NCBI GenBank assembly: GCA_963822295.1
Contig: CAWGHD010000002.1
Coordinates: 992,001 to 1,056,000 of the forward strand
DNA: 64,000 nt
Source: VRUE01 sp963822295
GTDB lineage: Bacteria > Actinomycetota > Thermoleophilia > Solirubrobacterales > 70-9
Reading direction: 5' to 3'
Of this stretch, positions 28,300 through 36,923 are shown in pieces (the stretch's first letter is position 1; every line of letters begins with the position of its first letter). The notes beneath the pieces are model-generated. The model was not told the DNA's origin and did not search any database. It saw only the letters and a program-made list of their open reading frames with translations. A program made the translations under genes and the position numbers.

Positions 28300-28617
28300 C
28301 TCCCGATTTCTCCATACCAAGCCCTGTGAGCCTGGCGATTGTCCAGTCCGTTAGGCCTGGAATTTGAGTTGAGGCTTTTTTCCGTCCGAGGGTGTAGCGA
28401 TGCTTAAGGGTTCAAGCTAGCTGCAGAACCATGGAAATTGCGCTCAACGTAGGGCATTGCAGGCCCTCTGTCAAACGCCCGGAAGGCATCCTGCAGCGTG
28501 GATATCTCGACCACGACTTGAGGGTTTCCCGCCCCTAAGCCTTTGGTCGAGGGTTTGGCCACGCCCGTCCCGTCCCGGCGCGAACCGCTTTGCCACGCGG
28601 GTTTCGAGGGTGTGCTC
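28300..28617. other. Upstream region of ftsZ
   Basis: A gap of 318 bases, visibly richer in A and T than its surroundings, with no credible ORF. It contains the TTGACA/TACGTT promoter listed separately. Downstream of that is a roughly 140-base untranslated leader with a short A-run (GGAAAAAAGCC on the minus strand, near 28375). No tRNA or known riboswitch pattern was recognised. Confidence 0.5.
28446..28474 (-). promoter_or_regulatory. Predicted sigma-A-type promoter of ftsZ
   Basis: On the minus strand a perfect TTGACA (28474-28469), a 17-base spacer, and TACGTT (28451-28446, fitting TAnnnT). It lies about 147 bases upstream of the ftsZ ATG in the 318-base gap after the ftsQ-like gene. This would let ftsZ be made independently of the rest of the dcw cluster, as is usual. 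Confidence 0.65.
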
Positions 28618-29172
28618 TCAGCCCCCGCAGCCGGCCCCCGACGCTTCTTCAGCCGAGGGAAGAGTGTGACCGGAGCCCTCGTAGGCCGGACGGCCGGGAG
28701 AATGGAGGTCTACATAATCGAGCGCCGTGATCGAAGGATCGGCCAGGACCGTCACCGCCGCGGCCCATTTCTGCGGCGCCCGGGAGGCGTCGCCGAAGTG
28801 CAGGTCGATCCCCGAGTCCAGCTCCACGCTCACCCCGCTTTCGCCGAAGTAGCTGCGCTCCACACAGGCGAGGAGGGGCCGCGGAGCGGCGCCCAGCACC
28901 CTGGCCTGCAGCAGGACCGGCCCCGCCAGGACACCCTGCTTCGGCGGCTCCGCCAGGGGCAGCAGCGGCAGCGTGCCGTCATCCGGCGCCGGCTGCCAGG
29001 CGAGCAGGGCGCCGCTCCCCGAGACCCCGATCGCATCCTCGCCGGAGCCGATCACCGAGGTCGGCTGGACGACCGTGACCCGCGGCTCGACCGTGGTCGC
29101 CCGCACCAGCAGGAACCAGGCCAGCGCCACCCCGACGACGGCCGCCGCCCCGATCGCCGCCCACCTCCTCAC
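28618..29172 (-). CDS. ftsQ: FtsQ/DivIB-like division protein, short form
   Basis: A 184-residue protein with one N-terminal membrane helix (AAIGAAAVVGVALAWFLLV). The external region ends in a pattern typical of the FtsQ beta domain (SALDYVDLHSPGRPAYEG by position and style: KWAAAVTVLADPS then a beta strand and PGRPA). Its place between murB and ftsZ is where ftsQ belongs. It is shorter than FtsQ (usually 230-300), and I see no convincing POTRA domain after the helix. GTG 29172 overlaps the murB stop (GTGA); a TTG at 29181 is the alternative. The identity rests on context plus the C-terminal pattern. Confidence 0.7.
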   Translation of the reverse strand: MRRWAAIGAAAVVGVALAWFLLVRATTVEPRVTVVQPTSVIGSGEDAIGVSGSGALLAWQPAPDDGTLPLLPLAEPPKQGVLAGPVLLQARVLGAAPRPLLACVERSYFGESGVSVELDSGIDLHFGDASRAPQKWAAAVTVLADPSITALDYVDLHSPGRPAYEGSGHTLPSAEEASGAGCGG

Positions 29173-30083
29173 AGCCGCCAACCCTCCGGCCAGCTCAGCT
29201 CCCCGAGGACCTGGACCTCGGGCTCGAGGACGACGCCGAAGCGCTCGTGGACGCGGCGGCGGCCCTCGGCCATCAGCTCCAGCACGTCGGCGGTGGTCGC
29301 CTCGCCGCCGTTCTCGACGAAGTTCGCGTGCTTCTCGGAGAAGGCCGCCCCGCCGACCCGCAGGCCGCGGCAGCCCGCCGCCTCGAGCAGCTGGCCGGCG
29401 GTTCTCCCCCCCGCCCCGGCGTCATCGGGGTTCTTGAAGGTCGAGCCGAAGGTCTTGATCCCCGAGGGCTGCGCCTCGCGCCGCCGCTCCCGCATCCCGG
29501 CCAGCGTCTCCCTGACCGCATCGGGGTCGGCGGGCGCCAGGGCGAAGGAGGCGCGCGCGACCACCTCGGCAGCGCCGATGTTGGAGCTTCGATAGCCGAA
29601 GCCGAGGCTGTCGGGCGCCCGGCGCTCGCTGCCCGCCGCCGTGCAGACGTCCACCCACTCGAGCACCTCGGCGAGCTGCCCGCCGTATGCGTTCGCGTTC
29701 ATCTTCACCGCGCCGCCCACCGTGCCCGGGATGTTGATCCCGAACTCGAGGCCGGAGAGACCCCAGGCGGCCGCCTTCGCCGCCGCCGAGGGCAGCCGCG
29801 CCCCGCCGCCGCAAACGATCCTGCTCTCGCCCTCGCGCTCGATCGAGGCCAGCTCGCCGTCGAGCTTGATCGCCAGCCCGCGGAAGCCCTCGTCGGCGAC
29901 AAGCAGGTTGGAGCCGGAGCCGACCAGGCCGAGGGCGAGGCCCTCGCCGCCGGCCCAGGCGAGCAGCCCGACCAGCTCCTCCTCCGTCGCGGGGCGCGCG
30001 AACCAGTCCGCCGGCCCGCCGGTGCGGACCGTGGTCAGCCGCGCCAGCGGGTAGTCGCGCTCGACGCCCTCGGGGGTGCTCAC
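29169..30083 (-). CDS. murB: UDP-N-acetylmuramate dehydrogenase
   Basis: MurB reduces the enolpyruvyl group to make UDP-MurNAc, using FAD and NADPH. It has about 304 residues. The FAD-binding segment is LALGLVGSGSNLLVADEGFR, then LSGLEFGINIPGTVGGAVKM and NANAYGG, followed by FGYRSSNI and the catalytic-end ENGGEATTADVLELM. It looks like a type I/III enzyme with a GYRSS motif. GTG 30083 overlaps the murC stop (GTGA) and the 3' end overlaps the ftsQ-like gene, so the run is tightly coupled. Confidence 0.95.
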   Translation of the reverse strand: MSTPEGVERDYPLARLTTVRTGGPADWFARPATEEELVGLLAWAGGEGLALGLVGSGSNLLVADEGFRGLAIKLDGELASIEREGESRIVCGGGARLPSAAAKAAAWGLSGLEFGINIPGTVGGAVKMNANAYGGQLAEVLEWVDVCTAAGSERRAPDSLGFGYRSSNIGAAEVVARASFALAPADPDAVRETLAGMRERRREAQPSGIKTFGSTFKNPDDAGAGGRTAGQLLEAAGCRGLRVGGAAFSEKHANFVENGGEATTADVLELMAEGRRRVHERFGVVLEPEVQVLGELSWPEGWRL

Positions 30084-31339
30084 GCGCCGCCCCCGTCCTG
30101 CGCCAGCTCCTCGCCGAGCCTGAACACGTCCCCGGCTCCGAGCGTGACCAGGACCCGGCCGGGGCCGAGCCGGGGGCCGACCGCCTCGCGGGCGCGGTCG
30201 AGGGTCGGCGCCCAGGTCACCCGCCGCCCGCCCATGCGATCGGCGGCGGCGCGGGCGACCAGCAGGCCGTCGACCCCCTCGAGCTCCCCGACCGGCTGCT
30301 CGCGGGCCGGGTAGACGTCGAGCACGACGACCTCGTCGGCGGCGGCCAGGGCGGCGCCGAACTGCTCGGCGAAGGCCTTCGTCCGCGAGTAGAGGTGGGG
30401 CTGGAAGACGGCGATCAGGCGCTCGCCGCCGACCTCCCGCAGGGCGGCGAGCGCCGCCCGCACCTCCGTCGGGTGGTGGGCGTAGTCGTCGTAGATCGCG
30501 GCGCCGTCGCGCTCGCCCTTCAGCTCGAGCCGCCGCCGCACCCCCGGGAAGTCGGCCAGCGCCGCCGCGGCGGCGTCGACGTCGAGCCCGGCCAGGGCGA
30601 CCGCGGCCAGCGCTGCGCGCGCATTCTGCAGGTTGTGGTCGCCGGGGACGGCGAGCGGCAGATCGGCGGGGCCCGGTGAGGAGACATCGAACTCGGCGAC
30701 CCGGGCGCCGGCGGCGAACCGGTCGAAGGCGGCGCGCAGCTGCGCGACCGACCCCCAGTGGGAGTGGTGGTCCATCTCGACGTTGGTGATCACCGCGATC
30801 TCCGGCTTCAGCTCGAGGAAGCTGGCGTCGCTCTCGTCGGCCTCGGCGACCACCCACTCCCCCGCTCCCCAGCCCGCGTTGACCGCGTCCCGGCCCTCGC
30901 CGAGCCCGGGCACCTCGCCGCCGACGAAGAAGGCGGGGTCGGCGCCGATCGCGCGCAGCGCCCAGACCAGCATCGCGGTCGTCGTCGTCTTCCCGTGCGT
31001 GCCGGCGACGGCGATCAGGCGCTTCTCCGCGCAGAGCTCGGCGAGCAGAGCGCCCCGGTGGGTGACCGTGAGGCCGCGCTCGCGGGCGGCGGCGAGCTCC
31101 GGGTTGTCCTCGCCGATCGCTGTCGAGACGACGACCTCCCCCGCCTCGGGCAGGTTGGCGACGTCGTGACCGATACTGACGTTTATCCCCTCCCCCCTCA
31201 ACCGCTTTATGTAGGAGGAGTCGGCCCGGTCGCTGCCGGTCACGGTCGCGCCGAGCCGGGCGCAGACCAGCGCCAGCCCGCTCATCCCGGCGCCGCCGAT
31301 GCCGATGAAGTGCAGCCGCCGTTGTGACCACTCGCTCAT
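30080..31339 (-). CDS. murC: UDP-N-acetylmuramate--L-alanine ligase
   Basis: MurC adds L-Ala to UDP-MurNAc with ATP. The 419-residue protein shows LHFIGIGGAGMSGLALVCAR (UDP-binding Rossmann start), VAGTHGKTTTTAMLVWALRA (P-loop), ITNVEMDHHSHWGS, and the C-terminal IYDDYAHHPTEVRAALAALR plus VFQPHLYSRTKAF. Lengths and motifs are normal. It overlaps murG upstream by four bases and murB downstream by four. Confidence 0.96.
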   Translation of the reverse strand: MSEWSQRRLHFIGIGGAGMSGLALVCARLGATVTGSDRADSSYIKRLRGEGINVSIGHDVANLPEAGEVVVSTAIGEDNPELAAARERGLTVTHRGALLAELCAEKRLIAVAGTHGKTTTTAMLVWALRAIGADPAFFVGGEVPGLGEGRDAVNAGWGAGEWVVAEADESDASFLELKPEIAVITNVEMDHHSHWGSVAQLRAAFDRFAAGARVAEFDVSSPGPADLPLAVPGDHNLQNARAALAAVALAGLDVDAAAAALADFPGVRRRLELKGERDGAAIYDDYAHHPTEVRAALAALREVGGERLIAVFQPHLYSRTKAFAEQFGAALAAADEVVVLDVYPAREQPVGELEGVDGLLVARAAADRMGGRRVTWAPTLDRAREAVGPRLGPGRVLVTLGAGDVFRLGEELAQDGGGA

Positions 31340-32436
31340 CGCGACCCCCCAGCCGCCGCGCTCAATATCTCGTCGGCGATCCTGCGCGCGGCATCTGGCC
31401 GCGCCAGCGCTTCGGAGGCCGCCGACATCGCCGCCAGGCTCGCCGTGTCGCCGAGGGCCTCGCCGATCTCGGCGGCGAGGCGGGCGGGGCTGAGCGCCGC
31501 GTCCTCGATCACCACCGCTGCGCCGGCCTCGGCCATCCAGGCCGCGTTGGCACTCTGGTGGTCGGCGGTCGCGTGCGGGTAGGGCACGAGGATCGCCGGG
31601 CGGCCGGTGGCCGCGACCTCGAAGATCGACCCCCCGGAGCGGCCGAGGACCAGGTCGCAGGCGGCGAGGCAGTCGCCGAGGTCGGGCTCGTAGGCGAGCA
31701 GTGTGTAGCGCTCGCCGTGGGCGGCCGAGTCGAGCCGCTCCCGCAGCTCGTCGTGGTCGCGGCGCCCGGCGAGGTGGACGACGTGGAAGTCGCGCCCCTC
31801 GCGCTCGGCCAGCGCCTCGATCGCGCAGATGTTGATCGAGCGGGCGCCCTGGCTGCCGCCCATCACAAGCAGGCAGAGGTCGTCCTGCCCGACGCCGAAG
31901 CGCTCGCGCGCCGCGCCGCGGTCGGCCGCCAGCACGGCCGCCGGCACGGGCCGCCCCGTCACCAGGTAGCGCCCGCCGGTGCGTCCCTCGATCGGGAAGG
32001 AGAGGCAGACCCGTCGCGCCCGTCGCGCCAGCAGCCTGTTGGCGAGGCCGAGGTGGCTGTCGGCCTCGGTCAGGACCAGCGGGACGCGGCTGCTCAGCGC
32101 CGCCAGGCCCGCCGGGCCGGCGACGAAGCCGCCGCCGCCCATCACCACGTCGGCGCCCCGCGCCCGCAGCGCCCTGCGGGCCGCCCCGACCGCGCCGAGC
32201 GCCTCGATCCCCGCGCGAGCCGCGCGCAGCGGGTTGCGGCGGTCGATCCCGCGCACCTTGAGGAAGTCGATCTCGTAGCCCGCGGCCGGGACCAGCTCCG
32301 CCTCGATCCGCTCCCGCGTGCCGAGGAAGGAGACCTGGGCGCCGCTAGCCCGCAGCTCGTCGGCGACCGCCATGGCGGGCACCACGTGACCCGCGGTTCC
32401 CCCCGCCGCCACCACCACTCTTGCGCCTTTTTGCAC
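31336..32436 (-). CDS. murG: UDP-GlcNAc--lipid I GlcNAc transferase
   Basis: MurG makes lipid II from lipid I at the inner membrane face. The 366-residue GT-B protein begins VVVAAGGTAGHVVPAMAVAD (GGTxGHxxPA motif) and has GGGGFVAGPAGLAAL. The UDP-GlcNAc signature region is LVLGRSGGSIFEVAATGRPA (family consensus has SRAGAxT). The GTG start at 32436 lies inside the 3' end of ftsW, a 92-base overlap in another frame, unusually long for this cluster. Confidence 0.95.
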   Translation of the reverse strand: MQKGARVVVAAGGTAGHVVPAMAVADELRASGAQVSFLGTRERIEAELVPAAGYEIDFLKVRGIDRRNPLRAARAGIEALGAVGAARRALRARGADVVMGGGGFVAGPAGLAALSSRVPLVLTEADSHLGLANRLLARRARRVCLSFPIEGRTGGRYLVTGRPVPAAVLAADRGAARERFGVGQDDLCLLVMGGSQGARSINICAIEALAEREGRDFHVVHLAGRRDHDELRERLDSAAHGERYTLLAYEPDLGDCLAACDLVLGRSGGSIFEVAATGRPAILVPYPHATADHQSANAAWMAEAGAAVVIEDAALSPARLAAEIGEALGDTASLAAMSAASEALARPDAARRIADEILSAAAGGSR

Positions 32437-33727
32437 CGCTCGCTCGGCTCCTTTTGCGGGCCCCGGAGCGCCCGCCGTCGACGACCCGCAGTTTGCCAGC
32501 GCCGGCGGTCCCCCCGCGCGCGACGTTGAGGATCAGCCCGACCGCGAACAGAGAGGTCATCAGGCTGCTGTTGCCGTAGGAGACGAAGGGCAGGGGCACT
32601 CCGGTCAGCGGCGCCAGGCCCATCACGGCGAAGAGGTTGATCGTCGCCTGGATCAAGACGAGCGAGGTGAGCCCGGCGACCAGCAGCTTGCCGTAGCGAT
32701 CCCTGGCCCTTTTGGCGATCTGCAGGCCGGCGTAGCCGAAGAGCCCGAAGAGCCCAACCACGCCGAGGATCCCGACCAGCCCCAGCTCCTCGCCGATCAC
32801 CGCCGAGATCATGTCGGTGTGGGCCTCGGGCAGGTAGAAGGCCTTCTGGACGCCGTTGCCGATCCCGACGCCGAAGAGGCCGCCGGAGCCGAGCGCGATC
32901 TTCGCCTGCGCGGCCTGGAAGCCGGCCCCGGAGGCGTCGGCCCCGGGGTCGAGGAAGCCGGTCAGGCGGGCCATCCGGTAGGGCTCGATAACGGTCGCGA
33001 GCAGGGCCAGGGAGCCGAGCACGATGCCGATCATCGCCAGGTCCCGGGGGCGGGCGCCGGCGGCGAGGAGGGTCGCGGCGACGGCGAGGGCGACGACCAT
33101 CGTCGTCCCCAGGTCGGGCTCGGCGACGATCAGGAGCGCCGCGCAGCCGACCACGAGCAGGATCGGCATCAGGCCCTCCAGCGAGCGTACGCTCTTCGGC
33201 TTGCTCGCCAGCACGTCCACGGCGTAGAGGATGAGCGCGAGCTTGGCGATCTCCGAGGGCTGGACTGTGAGGAACCCGGAGCCGATCCAGCGGCTCGAGC
33301 CGTTGACCGTGGTGCCGGCGACGAGGACGAGGAGGAGCAGGAAGAACGAGCCGGCGAGGATCGCCGGGGTCATGCGGCGGATCGTGTCGAGGCCGCCGCG
33401 GGCGACGAGGTGCATGACGACGAGACCGACGGCGCCGAACATCAGCGTCCGCTGCAGGTAGAAGGCGGAGTCCGAGAGCCCGCCGTCGTTGAGGATTTTG
33501 GTCGTCGAGCTGGCCGAGAAGACCATCACCGCGCCCAGCGCCAGCAGGCACAGGGTCGCGGTCAGCAGCATGTTGTACTCGGCGGGGAGCGCGGCCGCGC
33601 GGGCGCGTTTCCTGCCCTTCGCCTTCGCCTTCGATTTGGCCTTCGCCGTCGCCTTCCGGGTCTTCGGCCTGGCTTTCTTCGCCCCGGCTTTCTTCGAGGT
33701 CGCCCTGCCTTTTTTCGGCGGCGTCAT
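32345..33727 (-). CDS. ftsW: Lipid II flippase / peptidoglycan glycosyltransferase FtsW, with charged tails
   Basis: A SEDS-family septal peptidoglycan polymerase. It has 460 residues with about ten membrane helices; typical SEDS segments are MLLTATLCLLALGAVMVFSA, RWIGSGFLTVQPSEIAKLAL (the FQPSE motif), and GVPLPFVSYGNSSLMTS near the end. The first 50 residues are Lys/Ala-rich (KKAGAKKARPKTRKATAKAK), like a histone-tail stretch. The C-terminal ~60 residues are Arg/Gly-rich, and their coding DNA overlaps murG by 92 bases. It overlaps the murD stop by four bases. The identification as FtsW rather than RodA comes from the dcw position. Confidence 0.93.
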   Translation of the reverse strand: MTPPKKGRATSKKAGAKKARPKTRKATAKAKSKAKAKGRKRARAAALPAEYNMLLTATLCLLALGAVMVFSASSTTKILNDGGLSDSAFYLQRTLMFGAVGLVVMHLVARGGLDTIRRMTPAILAGSFFLLLLVLVAGTTVNGSSRWIGSGFLTVQPSEIAKLALILYAVDVLASKPKSVRSLEGLMPILLVVGCAALLIVAEPDLGTTMVVALAVAATLLAAGARPRDLAMIGIVLGSLALLATVIEPYRMARLTGFLDPGADASGAGFQAAQAKIALGSGGLFGVGIGNGVQKAFYLPEAHTDMISAVIGEELGLVGILGVVGLFGLFGYAGLQIAKRARDRYGKLLVAGLTSLVLIQATINLFAVMGLAPLTGVPLPFVSYGNSSLMTSLFAVGLILNVARGGTAGAGKLRVVDGGRSGARKRSRASGAKRRKSGGGGGGNRGSRGARHGGRRRAAG

Positions 33728-35094
33728 CGCAGCAGCCCCTCGACGATCTCTTTGAAGCGCTCGCCGCGCTGCTCGAAGTCCTCGAAGACGTCGAAGCTGG
33801 CGCAGGCGGGTGAGAGCAGGACGACCTCGCCGGGCCCGGCCGCGGCGGCCGCGCGCCCAACCGCGTCGGCGAGGTCCTCGCAGCGGTGCAGGGCGGCGCC
33901 GCCCTCGAGCACGGGCGCGAGGCTCTCGGCGAGCCGCTCGGCCGAGGCCCCGATCAGGTAGACCGCGGCGCAGCGCTCGCGGACGGGACCGGCGAGCGGC
34001 GCGAAGTCCTCGCCCTTCTCGCTGCCGCCGAGGATCGCGTGCACGCCGCCCTCGAAGGAACGCAGGCCGACGGTGGCGGAGGCGACGTTGGTCGCCTTCG
34101 AGTCGTTGACGAAGCGCACGCCGTCGCGCTCGCCGACCAGCTCGAGCCGGTGCGGCACGCCGGCGAAGCTACGCAGGCCGTCGCGCACCGAGTCGCGCCC
34201 GATCCCCATCGCCAGCGCCGCCGCGGCGGCGGCCATCGCGTTGGCAACGTTGTGCTCGCCGAAGAGGCCGAGCTCGCCGACCCCGAGCAGCGGCTCGTCG
34301 CCGTCGAAGATCGTCTCGTCGGCAAGCGAGACCTCGCAGTCGGGGACGGCGCCGACGCAGAAAGGGACGCGGCGGGCGCAGCCGCCCAGGTCGGTCCCGG
34401 CCAGCGCCGGGTCGTCGGCGTTGTAGACGGCGACGTCGTCGTTGCCCTGGTTGGCGAAGACGCGCAGCTTCGCCGCCAGGTAGGAATCGAGGTCGCGGTG
34501 GCGGTCGAGGTGGTCGGGCGAGAGGTTGAGGAAGACCGCGCACTCGGGCGCGAAGGCGACGCTGTCCTCGAGCTGGAAGCTCGACGCCTCGCAGACGACG
34601 GTCGCCGCGGGGTCGATCTCCCCCGCCAGCGAGGAGAGCGGCGTGCCGACGTTGCCGGCGACCGCGACCGGCTCGGCGGCCGTCCTATAGACGTGGCCGA
34701 GCAGCTCGGCCGTCGTCGTCTTGCCGTTGGTCCCCGTTATCGCGACGAAGCGGTTGGGGATCGCCCGCCAGGCGAGCTCGAGCTCGCCGACCACGTCGAT
34801 GCTCCGCTCGAGCGCCGCCGCGATCACCGGCGCCTCCCGGGGCACGCCCGGGCTCTTGACCACCGTCCGCACCCCGTCGAGGAGCGCAACTCCGTCCGCA
34901 TCCAAGACGACTTCGACGCCCAGCGCCCGAAGCCCTTCCGCCTCCTCCGGATGCCCGGAATCGACCCCCGTCACGTCCTCCCCACGCCCGGCGAGCAGGC
35001 GCGCCGCGGCCTGCCCCGAGCGGGCCATCCCGACCACCAGGAAGGGGCCCTCCGGCAGGGCCGGACGGGGCTTCTTGGGGGGCGGAGCGCTCAT
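33724..35094 (-). CDS. murD: UDP-N-acetylmuramoyl-L-alanine--D-glutamate ligase
   Basis: MurD adds D-Glu to UDP-MurNAc-L-Ala. The 456-residue protein begins FLVVGMARSGQAAARLLAGR and has the ATP motif AITGTNGKTTTAELLGHVYR, AVFLNLSPDHLDRH, and VRFVNDSKATNVASATVGLR near residue 320, all diagnostic for MurD. A proline- and lysine-rich N-terminal extension of about 15 residues precedes the fold. It is separated from mraY by an unexpected secreted-protein gene, with 45 bases between that gene and the murD start. Confidence 0.95.
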   Translation of the reverse strand: MSAPPPKKPRPALPEGPFLVVGMARSGQAAARLLAGRGEDVTGVDSGHPEEAEGLRALGVEVVLDADGVALLDGVRTVVKSPGVPREAPVIAAALERSIDVVGELELAWRAIPNRFVAITGTNGKTTTAELLGHVYRTAAEPVAVAGNVGTPLSSLAGEIDPAATVVCEASSFQLEDSVAFAPECAVFLNLSPDHLDRHRDLDSYLAAKLRVFANQGNDDVAVYNADDPALAGTDLGGCARRVPFCVGAVPDCEVSLADETIFDGDEPLLGVGELGLFGEHNVANAMAAAAAALAMGIGRDSVRDGLRSFAGVPHRLELVGERDGVRFVNDSKATNVASATVGLRSFEGGVHAILGGSEKGEDFAPLAGPVRERCAAVYLIGASAERLAESLAPVLEGGAALHRCEDLADAVGRAAAAAGPGEVVLLSPACASFDVFEDFEQRGERFKEIVEGLLR

Positions 35095-35139
35095 CCGGGA
35101 TACCTTCGATCCCGGCGCCTCCGGACCTGTGTGGTCAGC

Positions 35140-35895
35140 TCACGGCTCGAGGATGAAGGTGGCGCGGCCGAGCGTGATGCTGTTCGACGATTTGGTCGGG
35201 AATTCGACGATGACCGTGAGAACGGTGATGTCGCCCACGCCGAGCGGGACCGGCGACGGGGCGGTGATCGTGCGACAGGTGGAGTCGGTCCGCGTCGTCA
35301 GATCTGTGGCCACCTGGGTGGTCACCGGCGGGACATCGGGGCCGGACGTCTGGGAGAAGAGTTCGAGAAACGTCCCGCCGAGTTTCGCGTTGGCTCCGGC
35401 CGAGTAGCAGTATTCGACCCCGGCCAGCTTCATCGCCCTCCCGTAGAGCGCCGTCGGCAGTTCCGGGGTGAGATACGCGGAGGAGACGCCTTCTTCCGAC
35501 GTGGTCAGCCTGAACCCGTCGACGAATCGGACGACGGTCGGTTCAGGGCCGCCGAAGATCGGAGCCGACTGCCAGAGGCTCGGGGTCGCCGTGACCCGGG
35601 TTGCGCCCTCCCGCCGCATGAACCGCGCGTCGGCCTCGGTGCGGGAATAAAAGCGACCGTCGGCCGCGGCGCTGCTGAGCAGGCCGGAGATCTCGGATTT
35701 GGTCGCCAATCCCCCCGCCGCGCTCTTCGCGAGGAAGCGCGCGTCGGCCGCCTTCTTCTTGAGGTAGAGCTTGTCGGCCTTTTTCTTGGTCAGGAAGCCA
35801 GGACCGCCGAGTGCCGGAGAGACGACGAAGCCGGCAAGCGCCACCGCGGCGATCAGCACCAGGGCCAGGCGCTCGAAGTTGATCCTCCTCCTCAT
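35140..35895 (-). CDS. Unrecognised exported protein inserted between mraY and murD
   Basis: A 251-residue protein with an N-terminal membrane or signal segment (LALVLIAAVALAGFVVSPAL). Residues about 35-95 form a charged repetitive stretch (KKADKLYLKKKAADARFLAK, then SRTEADARFM), like the stalk repeats of fibrous surface proteins. The C-terminal ~150 residues look like a beta-rich domain with three cysteine-poor strands and ends GRATFILEP. I do not recognise the family; similar exported proteins with 'ADARFL' repeats occur in Solirubrobacterales. It has its own start and sits on the dcw strand, 52 bases after mraY. Whether it acts in the envelope or is a chance insertion is open. Confidence 0.7.
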   Translation of the reverse strand: MRRRINFERLALVLIAAVALAGFVVSPALGGPGFLTKKKADKLYLKKKAADARFLAKSAAGGLATKSEISGLLSSAAADGRFYSRTEADARFMRREGATRVTATPSLWQSAPIFGGPEPTVVRFVDGFRLTTSEEGVSSAYLTPELPTALYGRAMKLAGVEYCYSAGANAKLGGTFLELFSQTSGPDVPPVTTQVATDLTTRTDSTCRTITAPSPVPLGVGDITVLTVIVEFPTKSSNSITLGRATFILEP

Positions 35896-35946
35896 GAGGG
35901 GCCTCTTCGACGCCGAGCCGGGCGACCCCTGCCCGCCGGGAGATGC

Positions 35947-36921
35947 CTAACGGCCGATCGACTGCTGGTAGAGCGTGAAGCCGATCCCCGAGCAGACCGC
36001 GGCGATGATCCAGAAGCGGAGCATGATCTTGGTCTCCGACCAGGCCATCATCTCGAAGTGGTGGTGCAGCGGCGCCATCAGCAGGACGCGGCGGCGGAAG
36101 GCTTTGAAGGCGAAGACCTGGGCGGCGACCGAGAGCGCCTCGATCACGAAGATGCCGCCGATGATGATCAGCAGCACCTCGGTCTGGGTCATCACCGCGA
36201 GGGCGCCGATCGCGCCGCCGAGGCCGAGCGAGCCGGTGTCCCCCATGAAGATCGAGGCCGGGAAGGCGTTGTACCAGAGGAACCCCACGCAGGCGCCGAC
36301 CAGGCAGGCGGAGAGCAGCGCCAGGTCCTGCTGCTGGTTGGTGACGAAGGCGATCGCCGTGTAGGCGAGCAGGACGATCGCGCAGGAGCCGGCGGCGAGG
36401 CCGTCGAGGCCGTCGGTGAGGTTGACGCCGTTCGAGGTGCCGGCGATCACGAGGAAGACGAGGACGAAGTAGAGGACCGGGCCGAGGTCGAGGCTGGCGT
36501 CGCCGATCCGGAACTCGAGCACCGGCTCGAGGCCGACCTCGTGGCGGGCGACCCACCAGAGGCCGAGCGCGATCAGGAGCTGGAAGATGATCTTCCAGCG
36601 CGCCGAGAGCCCGAGCGAGCGGCGTTTGACGATCTTGATGAAGTCGTCGGCGAAGCCGATCGCGGCGCAGGCGAGGGCGACGCCGAACACGGCCAGGCTC
36701 TGGGCGTCGAGGCCGGAGAGCACCAGGTAGGGGACGCAGATCGAGGCGAAGATGATCAGCCCGCCCATCGTCGGCGTCCCCGCCTTCGCGTGGTGCTCCT
36801 GCGGCCCGTCCTCGCGGATGTGCTGGCCGAACTCCTTGACCCGCAGGTACTCGATGAACTTCGGGCCGAGGAAGATGCAGATCAGCATCGCCGCCATTCC
36901 CGCGATCAGCACCTCGCCCAT
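35947..36921 (-). CDS. mraY: Phospho-N-acetylmuramoyl-pentapeptide transferase
   Basis: MraY transfers phospho-MurNAc-pentapeptide to undecaprenyl phosphate, giving lipid I. The 324-residue membrane protein has about ten helices and the conserved cytoplasmic motifs KAGTPTMGGLIIFASI, GFADDFIKIVKRRSLGLSA (acidic Asp pair), NLTDGLDGLAAGSCAIVLLA, FMGDTGSLGLGGAIGALAVM and RRRVLLMAPLHHHFEM. The ATG at 36921 is two bases after the murF stop. Confidence 0.96.
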   Translation of the reverse strand: MGEVLIAGMAAMLICIFLGPKFIEYLRVKEFGQHIREDGPQEHHAKAGTPTMGGLIIFASICVPYLVLSGLDAQSLAVFGVALACAAIGFADDFIKIVKRRSLGLSARWKIIFQLLIALGLWWVARHEVGLEPVLEFRIGDASLDLGPVLYFVLVFLVIAGTSNGVNLTDGLDGLAAGSCAIVLLAYTAIAFVTNQQQDLALLSACLVGACVGFLWYNAFPASIFMGDTGSLGLGGAIGALAVMTQTEVLLIIIGGIFVIEALSVAAQVFAFKAFRRRVLLMAPLHHHFEMMAWSETKIMLRFWIIAAVCSGIGFTLYQQSIGR

Positions 36922-36923
36922 GA

